Source: Liolophura sinensis (Eukaryota > Mollusca > Polyplacophora > Chitonida > Chitonidae). From it: 64,000 bases of DNA. Where the stretch lies: contig NC_088300.1 of assembly GCF_032854445.1 (NCBI RefSeq), forward strand, positions 21,373,608 to 21,437,607, given 5' to 3'. Of this stretch, positions 1 to 10,070 are shown one piece after another (the stretch's first letter is position 1; every line of letters starts with the position of its first letter). Position numbers and translations under genes: made by a program. The notes under the pieces are model-generated. The model did no database searches, was not told where the DNA came from, and was given only the letters and a program-made list of their open reading frames with translations.

Positions 1-333
1 TAGATAGATTTCGTATGACATTCGTAAGACTCCCGGCTATCCTGCTTGGTCCACATTCAGCTTTTACAATGCTGCTCATTAGGGATGCCGTTAAGCCTTG
101 ACGAACGCTGGACCTCCTACTGGGTCTATTTCCATCTTGCCTCAATCCAAATATTCCTTGGCTAAATAGAAAGGTTTAATAACGTCTAATAGTGCTATAC
201 ACCGCCAATACTCTGCTATACACCGCCAATACTCTAAAGAAGGTTTTATCAAGGTTTCGTGCATTGATTGTCCTGCTGGCTCTAAATATAAAAGATTTCT
301 TTAATATACCTGTCCACTTTCCCTTTTCGTTTC
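1..333. other. No gene seen; 21-bp tandem duplication at 194-235
   Basis: GCTATACACCGCCAATACTCT occurs twice without a gap at 194-214 and 215-235. Nothing coding was recognised. The GPA2 5' exon was looked for here and not found. Confidence 0.6.
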
Positions 334-1150
334 GCCTTTGAGGCGATGTCCCCAGGTCGTTCGGCCTGAACAGCCTTTGAAGCGATGTTCCCAGGTTGAT
401 TTGGCTTGAACAGCCTTTGAGGCGATCTTCCCACGTTATTCGGCCTGAACAGACTTTGAGGCGATGTTCCTACGTTGTTCGGTCTGGGCTGCCTTTGAGG
501 CGATGTTTCCAGGTTGTTTGGTGTGAACAGCCTGTGAGGCGATGTTCCCACGTTATTCGACCTGAACAGACTTTGAGGTAATGTTCCTACGTTGTTCGGT
601 CTTGGCACCCTTTGAGGCGATGTTTCCAGGTTGTTCGGCCTGAACAGCCTGTGAGGCGATGTTCCCAGGTTGATTCGGCCTGAACAGCCTTTGAGGCGAT
701 CTTCCCACCTTGTTCGGCCTGAACAGACTTTGGGGCGATGTTCCTACCTTGTTCGCTCTGGGCAGCCTTTGAGGCGATGTTCCCAGGTTGTTTCCGCCTG
801 AACAGCCTTTGAGGCGATGTTCCCACGTTGTTCGGCCTGAACAGACTTTGAGGTTATGTTCCTACGTTGTTCGGTCTGAGCAGCCTTTGGGGCGATGTTC
901 CCAGGTTGTTCGTTCTGGACAGCCTTTGAGGCGATGTTCCCAGGTTGTTCGGTCTGAACAGCCTTTGCAGCGACGTTCCCTGGTTGTTCGTTCTGAACAG
1001 CCTTTGAGGCGATGTTCCTGCGTTGTTCGGTCTGAACAGCCTTTGAGGCGATGTTCCCAGGTTGTTCGGTCTGAACAGCCTTTGAGGCGATGTTCGCAGG
1101 TTGTTCGGTCTGAACAGCCTTTGAGGCGATGTTCCCAGGTCTGAACAGCT
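334..1150. repeat. 39-bp minisatellite, about 21 copies
   Basis: The unit is GAACAGCCTTTGAGGCGATG followed by a TTCCCAGGTTGTTCGGTCT-like half, with base substitutions between copies. Because 39 is 13 codons, several frames on both strands stay open and give 13-residue periodic peptides (minus strand AVQTEQPGNIASK). Openness on both strands argues for a non-coding array. It ends about 870 bp before the GPA2 exon at 2019. Confidence 0.92.
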
Positions 1151-2018
1151 CCATAGGCCGACATATTACCGACAATAACATGGAATGTATCTATGAGGGG
1201 AAAATGCATATAACCGTATAGCCAAGAAAGTTTCCATGCCCTCTTCAACCAAAAACGACTGTTTTTCAGTTATTGCTTAATGTATCAATTTAGGCCACCA
1301 GTAGGATATCAATTATGCAATGTTCTATTCGCATAATAGTGTATATGCACTATATAACTGCTCGATTATTATTCATTTATCGTGTGTTAGAGAGGTATAA
1401 ATTGTTCACATGTAGAAATGTGAATGGAGAAAAGTACAATCATTAATGGGATCCCAGTGCACTCAAACGACAGATAATTCTCAAAATAATAAATTACTTT
1501 CGGGGTTTTTGAACAAAATAAATCATAGGTTGGTAAAACAGTATAGGAGTTTTTGCATGTAATTGCAAAGCAGTATGGTCAGACACAATGTGGTAAAGCA
1601 TCATCGTGATTTTTGCGCAACATTCTTCAGTATGATAAAGCCGTATTGTGGATTTAAAGATATTCAGAGGATGATTGAGCAGTTTGAACAAAATGATTGA
1701 CAGTGTTGTTGGGGCTGTATATCAAGTTTTGTATGAAAGTGTTAACTTTTAGGTGAAATTAGACAGATACCTGTCCTAAACAGCTGGGGAAAAAAACAGT
1801 TGACTTGCCTCTTATCACAGCTCAAGTGTCGGATGCAACCTTTACTTACGCCATAAATTCACGTCGTTTGCACTGTGCAGATTCGAAACTGCTGGAGGCG
1901 AGTCTTGCAAAGAAGGAATTGAGTATCTAAAAAATCTGTGGAACTAAGTATAATACCTTCAGGAATTACTGTTAGCTGTAATTGATATCAACCCCATTTT
2001 CTGGCTTTCTCATTTCAG
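1151..2018. other. Non-coding flank left of the GPA2 exon
   Basis: AT-rich sequence, presumed to be GPA2 intron if the signal-peptide exon lies further left. No cysteine-bearing exon in the right phase, no RNA gene and no clear repeat was recognised. Confidence 0.5.
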
Positions 2019-2194
2019 CACACACCAGAACAGTGGAAGTGGATGGATGTTTAGCATTTAATGTTACTACAAACGCTTGTAGAGGATTTTGCGAGTCGAA
2101 TGCTATTCCTTCCCCAGAACGTACTCTCAGAGCCAATCACTACCACATAATCACTTCCAGAGCAGAGTGCTGCAGTATAGTGGACACACATGAT
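2019..2194 (+). CDS. GPA2: GPA2 (glycoprotein hormone alpha-2) internal coding exon
   Basis: This exon encodes the central part of the secreted alpha-type subunit of the GPA2/GPB5 heterodimeric cystine-knot hormone, which in studied animals acts through an LGR-type leucine-rich-repeat GPCR. The translated exon contains the alpha-family core FNVTTNACRGFCES, with an N-V-T glycosylation sequon, followed by a proline-containing loop and ITSRAECCSIVDTHD with the paired cysteines. It supplies five cysteines (DGC, NAC, GFC, ECC). The next exon supplies four, so only the first of the usual ten is missing. The acceptor is TCATTTCAG, ending at 2018. The donor is GTAAGT at 2195-2200. The exon starts in phase 1 (codon positions 2-3) and ends in phase 0, which fits the exon at 7883. 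The 5' exon with the signal peptide and first Cys was not found in 1-2018. Identity is recognised from family motifs, not from a database search. Confidence 0.92.
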
Positions 2195-2410
2195 GTAAGT
2201 ATTCCGATAAGCCAACAATCTACCACATTTGAAAATGTCTGATTACCATATGTATCAAGAAGCCATATTTTTGTGTGACACCCCCCCCTCAAAAAAAAAA
2301 CAAGCAGACAGACATCTACTGCGAAATAACCCCTTCTTTTGTCTATTATATGTGATTTATAGCAATTTGTGACAGACGCTGGCACACTCTCTTGCCTAGT
2401 AATCAAGACC

Positions 2411-2472
2411 ACTTCAATTCAGACCTATCATTTTGGGCGGTGAGGTAGGGAGTTCGAATCCATCTCTAGTCT
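2411..2472 (+). repeat. Degenerate tRNA-like SINE head fragment
   Basis: A box-B-like GGGAGTTCGAATCC is followed by a T-rich stretch. No cloverleaf could be drawn, so it is treated as a SINE relic inside the GPA2 intron. Confidence 0.35.
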
Positions 2473-2852
2473 ATTTTTTTATACAAAGGAAAACGTCTAT
2501 GACATTAATAAGCAATCAGCAAATAATGATGTGGTATTTCTAAATTTTGCTCATGCAAATTTGTAGAATCTGAACATACTAATTGGGAATATACGATATC
2601 TGCTATCCAGTCTTATTGAACTGAATATAGACATGTTATGGAAACGGAGAAGTAAGTGCTTGGTATTTATTTACTGGTTCCTGTTTTATGGTTACCTTTG
2701 TCAAAGTTCCTGACAAACCCTTCAGTGTCATGAGTGGAACAGCAGTGGAGCCAGCAAAAGCTATGTTAGAATAAGTGACTCAATTTGTGAAGGGTTAGAG
2801 ATTTGGCAAGAGAATTCATTATACATCTAGCCGGCCAAAAAAGTGATAAAAT

Positions 2853-4464
2853 GTAGGTAAATGTAAACGCCAAGAGCAGTAAGTTTAAAGTCTGGTAACT
2901 GTACTAACTCAAAAAGTTTATCTTTAGACGCCAGGTTCGCTAATCAAGTAAGTTTGGTAAATGTGGATACTAATGATTGTGAATTTGGAATTCCGTAATT
3001 TTGGAATTCCGTAAATTTGGATGCTAGCGACTATAAATGTGTGATTTGGTAAATGGGGATAGCAAGGATTGTAAATTTGGATTTGGTAAATGTGGATGCC
3101 AACGATTGTAAATGTGGGATTTGGTAAATGGGGATACGAATGATTGTAAATTTGGGATTTGGTAAATATGGATACTAGGGATTGTAAATCACCAATGACT
3201 GTAACTGTGCTTTTCTAAATGTTGATACCAAGGATTGTAAATCTGGAATTTTGTATAGGCGGATGCTAACGACCGTAAGTGTGTGCCTTGGTAAATGTTT
3301 AAAGCAACGATTGTAAATCCTTTGGTAAATATGGACACCAACGACTGTAAGTGTGTGATTTGGTAAATGTTGATAACATTGTGTGTAAATCTGGGATAAG
3401 GTAAATATGGACACCAACGACTGTAAGTGTGTGATTTGGTAAATGTTAATACCAACGTGTGTAAATCTGGGATAAGGTAAATATGGACACCAACGACTGT
3501 AAGTGTGTGATTTGGTAAATGTTAATACCAACGTTTGTAAATCTGGGATAAGGTAAATATGGACACCAACGACTGTAAGTGTGTGATTTGGTAAATGTTA
3601 ATACCAACGTTTGTAAATCTGGGATAAGGTAAATATGGACACCAACGACTGTAAGTGTGTGATTTGGTAAATGTTAATACCAACGTTTGTAAATCTGGGA
3701 TAAGGTAAATATGGACACCAACGACTGTAAGTGTGTGATTTGGTAAATGTTAATACCAACGTGTGTAAATCTGGGATAAGGTAAATATGGACACCAACGA
3801 CTGTAAGTGTGTGATTTGGTAAATGTTAATACCAACGTGTGTAAATCTGGGATAAGGTAAATATGGACACCAACGACTGTAAGTGTGTGATTTGGTAAAT
3901 GTTAATACCAACGTTTGTAAATCTGGGATAAGGTAAATATGGACACCAACGACTGTAAGTGTGTGATTTGGTAAATGTTAATACCAACGTTTGTAAATCT
4001 GGGATAAGGTAAATATGGACACCAACGACTGTAAGTGTGTGATTTGGTAAATGTTAATACCAACGTGTGTAAATCTGGGATAAGGTAAATATGGACACCA
4101 ACGACTGTAAGTGTGTGATTTGGTAAATGTTAATACCAACGTTTGTAAATCTGGGATAAGGTAAATATGGACACCAGCGAATGTAAGTGTGTTATTTGGT
4201 AAATGTAGATTCCAGGTCTGTAAGTCTGGGATTTGGTTAATGCGGATGCTAACAACTGTAAGTGTGTGATTTGGTAAATGTTGATACCAACGTTTGTGAA
4301 TCTAGGATTTGGTAAATGTGGAAACCAACGACTGTGCGTGTATGATTTTGTAAATGGGGATACCAACAATTGTAACTGTGTGAATTGATAAATGGGGATA
4401 CCAACAATTAAAATGGGGTATTGGTAAATGTGGATGCTAACGACTAAGTGTGTGATTTGGTAAA
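2853..4464. repeat. Satellite of 38-bp monomers with a 76-bp dimeric core
   Basis: The core at 3324-4197 repeats every 76 bp, about 11.5 times. Each repeat has two diverged 38-bp halves: GGTAAATATGGACACCAACG... and GGTAAATGTTAATACCAACG.... In the second half, copies differ at one site (ACGTTTG or ACGTGTG). On both sides the array decays into single, more diverged 38-bp monomers, so the homogeneous dimer sits inside older monomeric DNA. It lies in the GPA2 intron. Because 76 is not a multiple of three, reading frames rotate and only short ORFs form. Confidence 0.93.
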
Positions 4465-6190
4465 AGACTGAGTTTTGGCAAGCGTGGATGACATCCACTG
4501 ACAATCTTTAGCAAGATATATGTGGACAGCTGTAATAAATGGGTTACTTTAAAGGTCAAATGTGAACCTGTAAGGTGTGAAAATCGATATGCTTTCCAGG
4601 TTGTTATCTGTTGTATTAATGACTTCTCCAATAGTTGATATCTATCGATGTAGATGTGCTCTTGTTTCTTATTGTCCCTTCCTTAATTGCGATGTTAAAG
4701 AGGCAGTCGGACAATTGTATGTGTTGACGCCGTGCTCCTTGTTAAGGGTGTATAGCGTTTTGTGTTGAGAAGAACCGCTATGCAGCTACTGCTAGAACGG
4801 AAGTGCCCTCACTGTAGCCATCCACTTACCTAAGACCTGGACCGTCGGACCATCCCCAATTAGTGCTTTTCAAACTCTAGAAATCTCTGTTAATGGCATT
4901 GCAAGAAGTAACCAATCGTCGCTTAAGTAGGCACGCTCAAATGAGTGAGTTTGTAAATAAAAGCCACTGTAAATCGGTCTTGTCGTTACGAAATATATTA
5001 CGTGTTCACTGTGTTGAATTACATCACCAAGCTGGATATGTAAACAGTTGTAAGCAAGACGCAACTGTGATACATAGTTTCGACAACCTATATATATTAG
5101 CATGGTGTACGATTTGAATACTGATTTCATTCATTCGCCTAGAGCATTCCCTACGCCTTTCCAACATCACTGGAAACTGTTGACTGCTTCTCTTTGCGTG
5201 ATTCCGTCCTAATTTCGTACTTTATATACTTTCTTAGTTCTTTGGTGGTTTGTGTTGAACGTCGTTTTGGCAATCGATTATTGACCCGATACGTCCATTT
5301 CGCTTGACGGCTGGTATATGAATGACGGTTCGACGCATCGATTCATACGCAGTTATGTAGAATACGAACGATGGAATGTTGGGAGTTATTTCTTGATGTG
5401 TGTTGATATATATGTTGAATGACATATATATACTGTCTAACAGTTTATATACGCCAGGTGAACTGACTTGACTTATTGAACCAAAGTTATTCAACAGATT
5501 AAATGTAACTGTCACTGCGGAAAGGCAATGTCCATTAAACATCGAAGAGATGTTTCTCCATTGGGACAATCATGTGGATGAACGTCTGTATCAGCATATT
5601 GAGATAACGAGAGGATGCATTAGCTTAACCCGATCTGTCCACGACATGACCGACCTGATAGGATCGTTTCTGAAATATGACTCGAAGGCACGCCACTCTA
5701 AAATACATTTTGTGTACTATGGAAACAGGTTAATAGAGAAAAAAGTATTGTACCGTTGCACAATGCCATTGATGGGGCATTAAGGAAGGGTAAAGTATTA
5801 ATTGCTGGGCTGGGTCATTGACAGAGGAGGACAGATAGTGCCTGATAAGATTGCACCCGCTAATCATGTCAACGCCTGTCACCACAACACATCTTCGTGC
5901 CCGAAGTTGCTGATGAGCTGATGAGCTGTCGAATAAAGCGGAACGTTGATGTTGTCAGATACAGGATTAAATTATGGGATAGCATCTGAGGTAGAATGAT
6001 TGCAAAAATATCGTTAATACAAAAGCTGGTTATTGCGGTTGCACATAAAGTGCATTTGGTTTGCAGATAAACAAGCGACGGAAAATGCTGTTTCATGTTG
6101 CATGAAAATCCTCTGAAAATAATTAAGGCGACATACAGTTGAACAAATTGAAGGTTTTAAGATCATCTTTTGAGCATATTCCTTGTCATG

Positions 6191-6242
6191 ATTTATTTAT
6201 TTATTTATTTAATTGGTGTTTTACGCCGTATTCAAGAATAGT
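6191..6242 (-). repeat. SINE 3'-end fragment
   Basis: An ATTTATTT tail complement is followed by TTGGTGTTTTACGCCGTATT and CAAGAATA, the 3' end of the mollusc SINE core in reverse orientation. It is truncated at once. The flanks at 4465-6190 and 6243-7440 hold no recognised gene. Confidence 0.7.
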
Positions 6243-7530
6243 CATGATTTAAGTTCGGTGTATTGAAAATAGTTAAATAGTACTTTGTCATTGGATAAGT
6301 ATTGGTTACCTTTGACCAATATGCTTAATTAGACATTGGGTCCCTTAAAATCCTGGAGGATGGGATAGGAAACTATCCAGTGATGTAGTTGTAATATTTC
6401 AGGTGATATTAATTAAACAAAGAATTTCTGTGTACATGTAGTTATCCTGGCATGCATTGTATAAGCAAACCTGGAAAAAGTGGCACCATTGTCGACCATC
6501 TGACAAGAGTTAATACTGACAGTGTCAGATTTTAATCAAGTTCTAATTCACTTCTCTATCTCATTTTGTGAACTTCCTGTCTTCCACTAATCAGGTCCGG
6601 CATAATTAATCCAAGCCTCTGCCCTCGCTCACTTGCTTCATTTTCTGACAACTTGGCGAGCGAATCGCCGTTGATTTGTGGAACAAGGAGGAATTGGACT
6701 GCAAAGTAGTGTAATATCATTAATAATGAGGTGACAAAGTACTTAGCAAATGCATCCAGCAATGATGGCGCTGTCAACCCAGACTCATCAGAAAAATAAA
6801 ATCTTGCATATCTTGCAGACGCTCTGTCTTGTGCACTTCATTCGATAAATATAAAGTATAAATACATGTATATATCTACCTGACTAAGTTTCAGACGAAT
6901 AAAGCTGAGATATATCGCTGATATATGTACTCAGCGAACTATGTGAATAGCTCGCAGCATGACTTGTGAGTGAACTTTTGAGTGGAAAGTGTTGGGTTCA
7001 TCATCTCAAAGCTCGACGCAGTTTATGAACTCTTATAAATTTATTGGAGGCCTCCGTGTAAGGGCGTTATTCAAGATGCCTCACAATTAGGCTGTTTTTA
7101 GGACTGTCTGTGTATGGGAGTTTCTGATGTTGACTTTTACGGGAATGTTGTTCATGTTACCACCACGTAAGGATATTGCTGGGGTTGACTCTTATAAGAG
7201 TACTGAAAGGATGCCTCAATGTTGCCTCTCATGTTGCCTCTAAGCAAGGATGTTGTTTCTGTGTAGTTCATGATGCGGTACGGGTATTATTTTCTCTGGT
7301 TCAAAGATGGGGGCTGGGGGTTTGAGGGATGAGGGCGTTACATCTGGCATTCAGAAGTACTTTGTTCTGTGGACCCGTGATTTTTCTCGGGTCCATTGTG
7401 ATACTTGGGCTTCATGGGTTCTTCTATAACTTTTTTATTTCCATGTAGGTGAAATATAGGGACATGGCATTAGCTTTCTTTGGACTTGTGTACTTCCATA
7501 CAGGTGAAATATAAGGACGGCTTCATTTAC

Positions 7531-7612
7531 GTCGTACTTAACGCCAAGCGAGGAATTGACCCTGCATCTACCGTTCCCGAAGCGAACACTCTACCAAATG
7601 TGCTATCTGGGC
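7531..7612 (-). repeat. tRNA-derived SINE head
   Basis: Read on the minus strand it begins GGCCCAGATAGCAC, with a box-A-like TTTGGTAGAGTG, a TTCGCTTCGGGAAC anticodon-arm-like part and a box-B-like GCAGGGTCAATTCC, then the CTTGGCGTTAAGTACGAC body. It abuts a plus-strand SINE and interrupts the acceptor-unit array. Confidence 0.6.
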
Positions 7613-7636
7613 CGGTTAGTTTGTTGTGGCCTCATT

Positions 7637-7785
7637 TATAACTGCCGTATGTGGGAAGGTCTAGCAGCAGCCTGCGGAAGGCTGTGGATTTCCCACGGGT
7701 TCTGCCCGGTTTTCTCCCTCCATAAAGCTGGCCGTGAAATATTCTTGAGTACGGCATAAAACTCCAGTCAAATAAATAAATATAT
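7637..7785 (+). repeat. SINE, core and tail, 5'-truncated
   Basis: It contains CCGTATGTGGGAAGGTCT, then the CCCGGTTTTCTCCC core, then GAAATATTCTTGAGTACGGC and an AAATAAATA tail. It sits about 100 bp upstream of the GPA2 last exon, inside its intron. Confidence 0.85.
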
Positions 7786-7882
7786 CATTTATAGCTTGCT
7801 GTGTGTTTTTGTACTTCTATGCAGGGGGTATATAAGGACATAGCTTCATTTGTTTCATACTGTTTACTTTTTCTGCTTCCAG

Positions 7883-7975
7883 GTGAAATATACAGTTCTT
7901 TGTGTGGACGGACGGAGAGAGTTTGTGTTCAAGTCAGCCAAAACCTGTGCCTGTTCGATATGTCGGCGGGGCTGA
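7883..7975 (+). CDS. GPA2: GPA2 last coding exon with stop codon
   Basis: This is the C-terminal exon of the GPA2 subunit: 30 codons and a TGA at 7973-7975. It begins VKYTVLCVDGRREF and ends FKSAKTCACSICRRG. The C-x-C-x-x-C signature, preceded by F-K-S-A, is typical of GPA2 C-termini and completes the cystine knot. The acceptor is a pyrimidine tract ending CTTCCAG at 7882. Phase 0 matches the exon that ends at 2194, giving the junction THD|VKYTV. Three weaker copies of the same acceptor and exon start lie upstream (AG at about 7448, 7503 and 7823), and only this one leads into cysteine-knot sequence. A 13-bp stem includes the stop codon, and the 3' flank carries a 43-bp tandem array. No polyadenylation site could be assigned with confidence; the first AATAAA noted is near 9603. 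Confidence 0.93.
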   Translation: MKYTVLCVDGRREFVFKSAKTCACSICRRG

Positions 7976-8037
7976 GGGGGGTGGAGGGAGAGGCGCTACC
8001 CCCGGGAAACACTGCTGCCAGCTGACCCCCCTCAGCC
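7970..8037 (+). other. Perfect 13-bp stem-loop including the GPA2 stop codon
   Basis: GGCTGAGGGGGGT at 7970-7982 contains the TGA stop. It is the exact reverse complement of ACCCCCCTCAGCC at 8025-8037, leaving a 42-nt GC-rich loop. The 5' arm is followed by further G runs. In the mRNA this would fold the end of the reading frame into a stable hairpin. The stem is seen directly; its function is unknown. Confidence 0.75.
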
Positions 8038-8292
8038 ACACGCCGACAGATTCCCACCTCACAACGCCTCAACTTTCGTGCGTCTCGTGAACCAGCAATA
8101 GTACCAGCTTTACGTCAATCTCAGATAACCCTGTAACTAGACCAAGGACATGCAGGTGGACAGTATGGAATATCCTGAACAATTCTACTCAGCAAAGGAT
8201 GATGGAGCGACTCTCTGTTATCTGGATCTCTAACTACTGTATCTGAATCTGAATCTGCAATATTTAATGCAACGCTGCTGTTTAACCAATGA

Positions 8293-8507
8293 CAGCAACT
8301 ATATCACTTAAAAGTTGCCGCATTTTCAACCATACCAACAACTATACAACTTCAAAGTTGCTGTATTTGCCACCACATCAACAACTATACAACTTCAAAG
8401 TTGCTGTATTTGCCACCACATCAACAACTATACAACTTCAAGGCTGCTGTATTTGCAACCATATCAACAAATATGTTATGTAAAGTTGCTGTAATAGCAA
8501 CCACATT
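8293..8507. repeat. 43-bp minisatellite, exactly five copies
   Basis: The unit is CAACAACTATACAACTTCAA followed by AGTTGCTGTATTTGCCACCACAT. The second and third copies are nearly identical; the outer ones are diverged. Each unit contains the palindrome CAACTTCAAAGTTG. It starts 318 bp past the GPA2 stop, possibly in the 3' UTR. Confidence 0.93.
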
Positions 8508-9898
8508 AACAACTATTAACAACTGTACCCCACCCCCTCCATATCCCAACTATTCGAATAGTTATACCACTACTTTGTCAGTAACTGTATCGTTAGCTTT
8601 TTGAAATACCTATCTTAATGATAAGCCAGTGTATCCCACGGCACTTTCGAAATTGGGAGTGAAAGGAACAATGTCTATCTCAGCATCTAAAGCCACGGTG
8701 ATCTTACCTACTATAGAATTACAGTTTCACTTATTAATATGGGATAGCTGTGTGCCATCATTTGATACCGCTAAAGAGCTGTTTATTTATTTGATTGTTG
8801 CTGAACGTCATAGTCAGGATGTTTTCGTTGTTGTATCAACACCGTATATTTGTTGGTGGGTGTGCAAGCAGATGTTTTAAACAGTATCCATATGAGATGG
8901 CACTCCAACCTATATGTCAACAGCTACTATATGTAATTTGTTACACTAATATTTGTACCAACTGGTACATTATCTGCTAGGTCTGAACTGTGTTAATTTC
9001 TGTTTTATATTCTAAGTTACTTAACTTTATCAGCTATAAGAGGCTTTGCTATTTTCGTCTAGTGACAAGCCCATGGGCAATCGAGAGTGTTTACTGTTAC
9101 CAAGAACTGCGGAACTTATACAACGTACAACGTTACTGACCGTATCATAATTTTCGCCTGGGAGCAGCGGGCCTCGGAAGACGTTGTGGTTGTAACATAA
9201 GGCGTATGACTTCTTCCGATGATAGGTGATGGATATGGACAAATCTACGGATCGTATTGTTTTTGGAGCTCTTTTCAGCTTTTTCTCTGTTTACAATCCC
9301 TCAAGGAATAAGCATTAACTGTCTGGATTTTACGTATTATTCTTTTACTACCATTGAAGAAATGTTATCTTAAGACCTAACATAATGGCGTCTGTGATTC
9401 CAGGAATGGAGAACTGGGATTGAATCTGACAGGGTGTCGGGGGAACGTTGATTGATTGTGTACATGTTAAACTATGCTTTTTTTGCCAGTCTTAGTAACA
9501 ACGCCGAAAGCCAGATCTGTCATCAGTGGCATGTTGGAGACTGCTGTCCTTAAAAAATGGGAACCTCGACATAGAAATTAAATTTGAATTCCCTGTAATA
9601 ATAATAAAGGCATTTAGCAGAATGGTTATGCTGGCCTGAGCCTGGTTACACATTTACAGTGACTCAATTTATTTGTCAGGCTATATTTAAGATTCATCAG
9701 TTAACTTCAGATTAGAACATTATTTATGTCATACTCTGACGGTAGACCCAGTATTGTGCCGTGAACTGGCTAACAAATGTTAAGCTAAGGAGATTCATTC
9801 TTTTAATGGTCATTATGTTTTACTTCATTACGTATTAATTTTGCTTTAACCTATCCTGTGGTGATCTCATGCATGACTCCACTCGTCTGATGCTTTCG
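8508..9898. other. GPA2 3' flank, nothing further recognised
   Basis: AT-rich sequence. An AATAAA near 9603-9608 could be a distal polyadenylation signal but has no support. Small ORFs at 8.6-9.2 kb show no known domain. Confidence 0.4.
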
Positions 9899-10070
9899 AT
9901 TACTCGCTTGATACTGTAGCCTTTTTAGGACTCGCCTAATAATGTAGACCAATTGACTATACCGTCTGTCAGTAACTCGGCCTAATACTGTAGATTAATC
10001 AACTATACCGTCGTCAGTAACTCTGTCGAATATTCAACTGCAATCAACTATCAGTAACTCGCCTAATACC
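9899..10070. repeat. Degenerate tandem repeat, about 45-bp unit
   Basis: CTCGCCTAATACTGTAGA followed by AATCAACTATACCGTCGTCA and GTAA recurs three to four times with indels. Confidence 0.65.

Larger units (their letters stand above)
2195..7882 (+). other. GPA2 intron (about 5.7 kb)
   Basis: This intron runs from GTAAGT at 2195 to CTTCCAG at 7882, in phase 0. It contains a degenerate tRNA-like SINE head near 2411-2470, the 76-bp dimeric satellite, a SINE fragment near 6200, a head-to-head SINE pair at 7531-7785 and acceptor-like duplications from 7441. No other coding sequence was recognised. The short ORFs inside it (4.6-4.8, 4.9-5.1 and 5.2-5.8 kb) have no recognisable domain. Confidence 0.85.
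7441..7890 (+). repeat. Duplicated splice-acceptor units upstream of the GPA2 last exon
   Basis: The sequence TTCCAnnnAGGTGAAATATA occurs with its acceptor AG at about 7448, 7503 and 7823 (the last as CAGGGGGTATATA), and then at the true exon, 7882. Spacing is 55 bp between the first two and 59 bp between the last two. The middle interval is expanded by SINE insertions (7531-7785). Each unit also shares a GGACATAGCTTCATTT-like stretch. The units look like tandem copies of the intron end plus the first bases of the exon. Confidence 0.7.

Noticed and set aside
282-1248. Overlapping long ORFs with 13-residue repeats on both strands
   Set aside because: Fully explained by a 39-bp tandem repeat; no start context or non-repeat domain.
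1982-2018. Upstream in-frame extension of the GPA2 frame as a protein start
   Set aside because: It is the pyrimidine tract and acceptor of the intron; there is no ATG or signal peptide.
3175-4504. Minus-strand ORFs rich in the IYQITHL-type repeat
   Set aside because: Product of the 38/76-bp satellite, and located inside the GPA2 intron.
4635-4690. C-x-C-rich stretch as a candidate GPA2 terminal exon
   Set aside because: Spacing is not C-x-C-x-x-C and there is no F-K-S-A context; the true exon is at 7883.
7504-7645. Alternative GPA2 last exon starting VKYKDG
   Set aside because: Open only because it reads into SINE sequence; lacks all cystine-knot cysteines. Kept as a decoy-acceptor observation.
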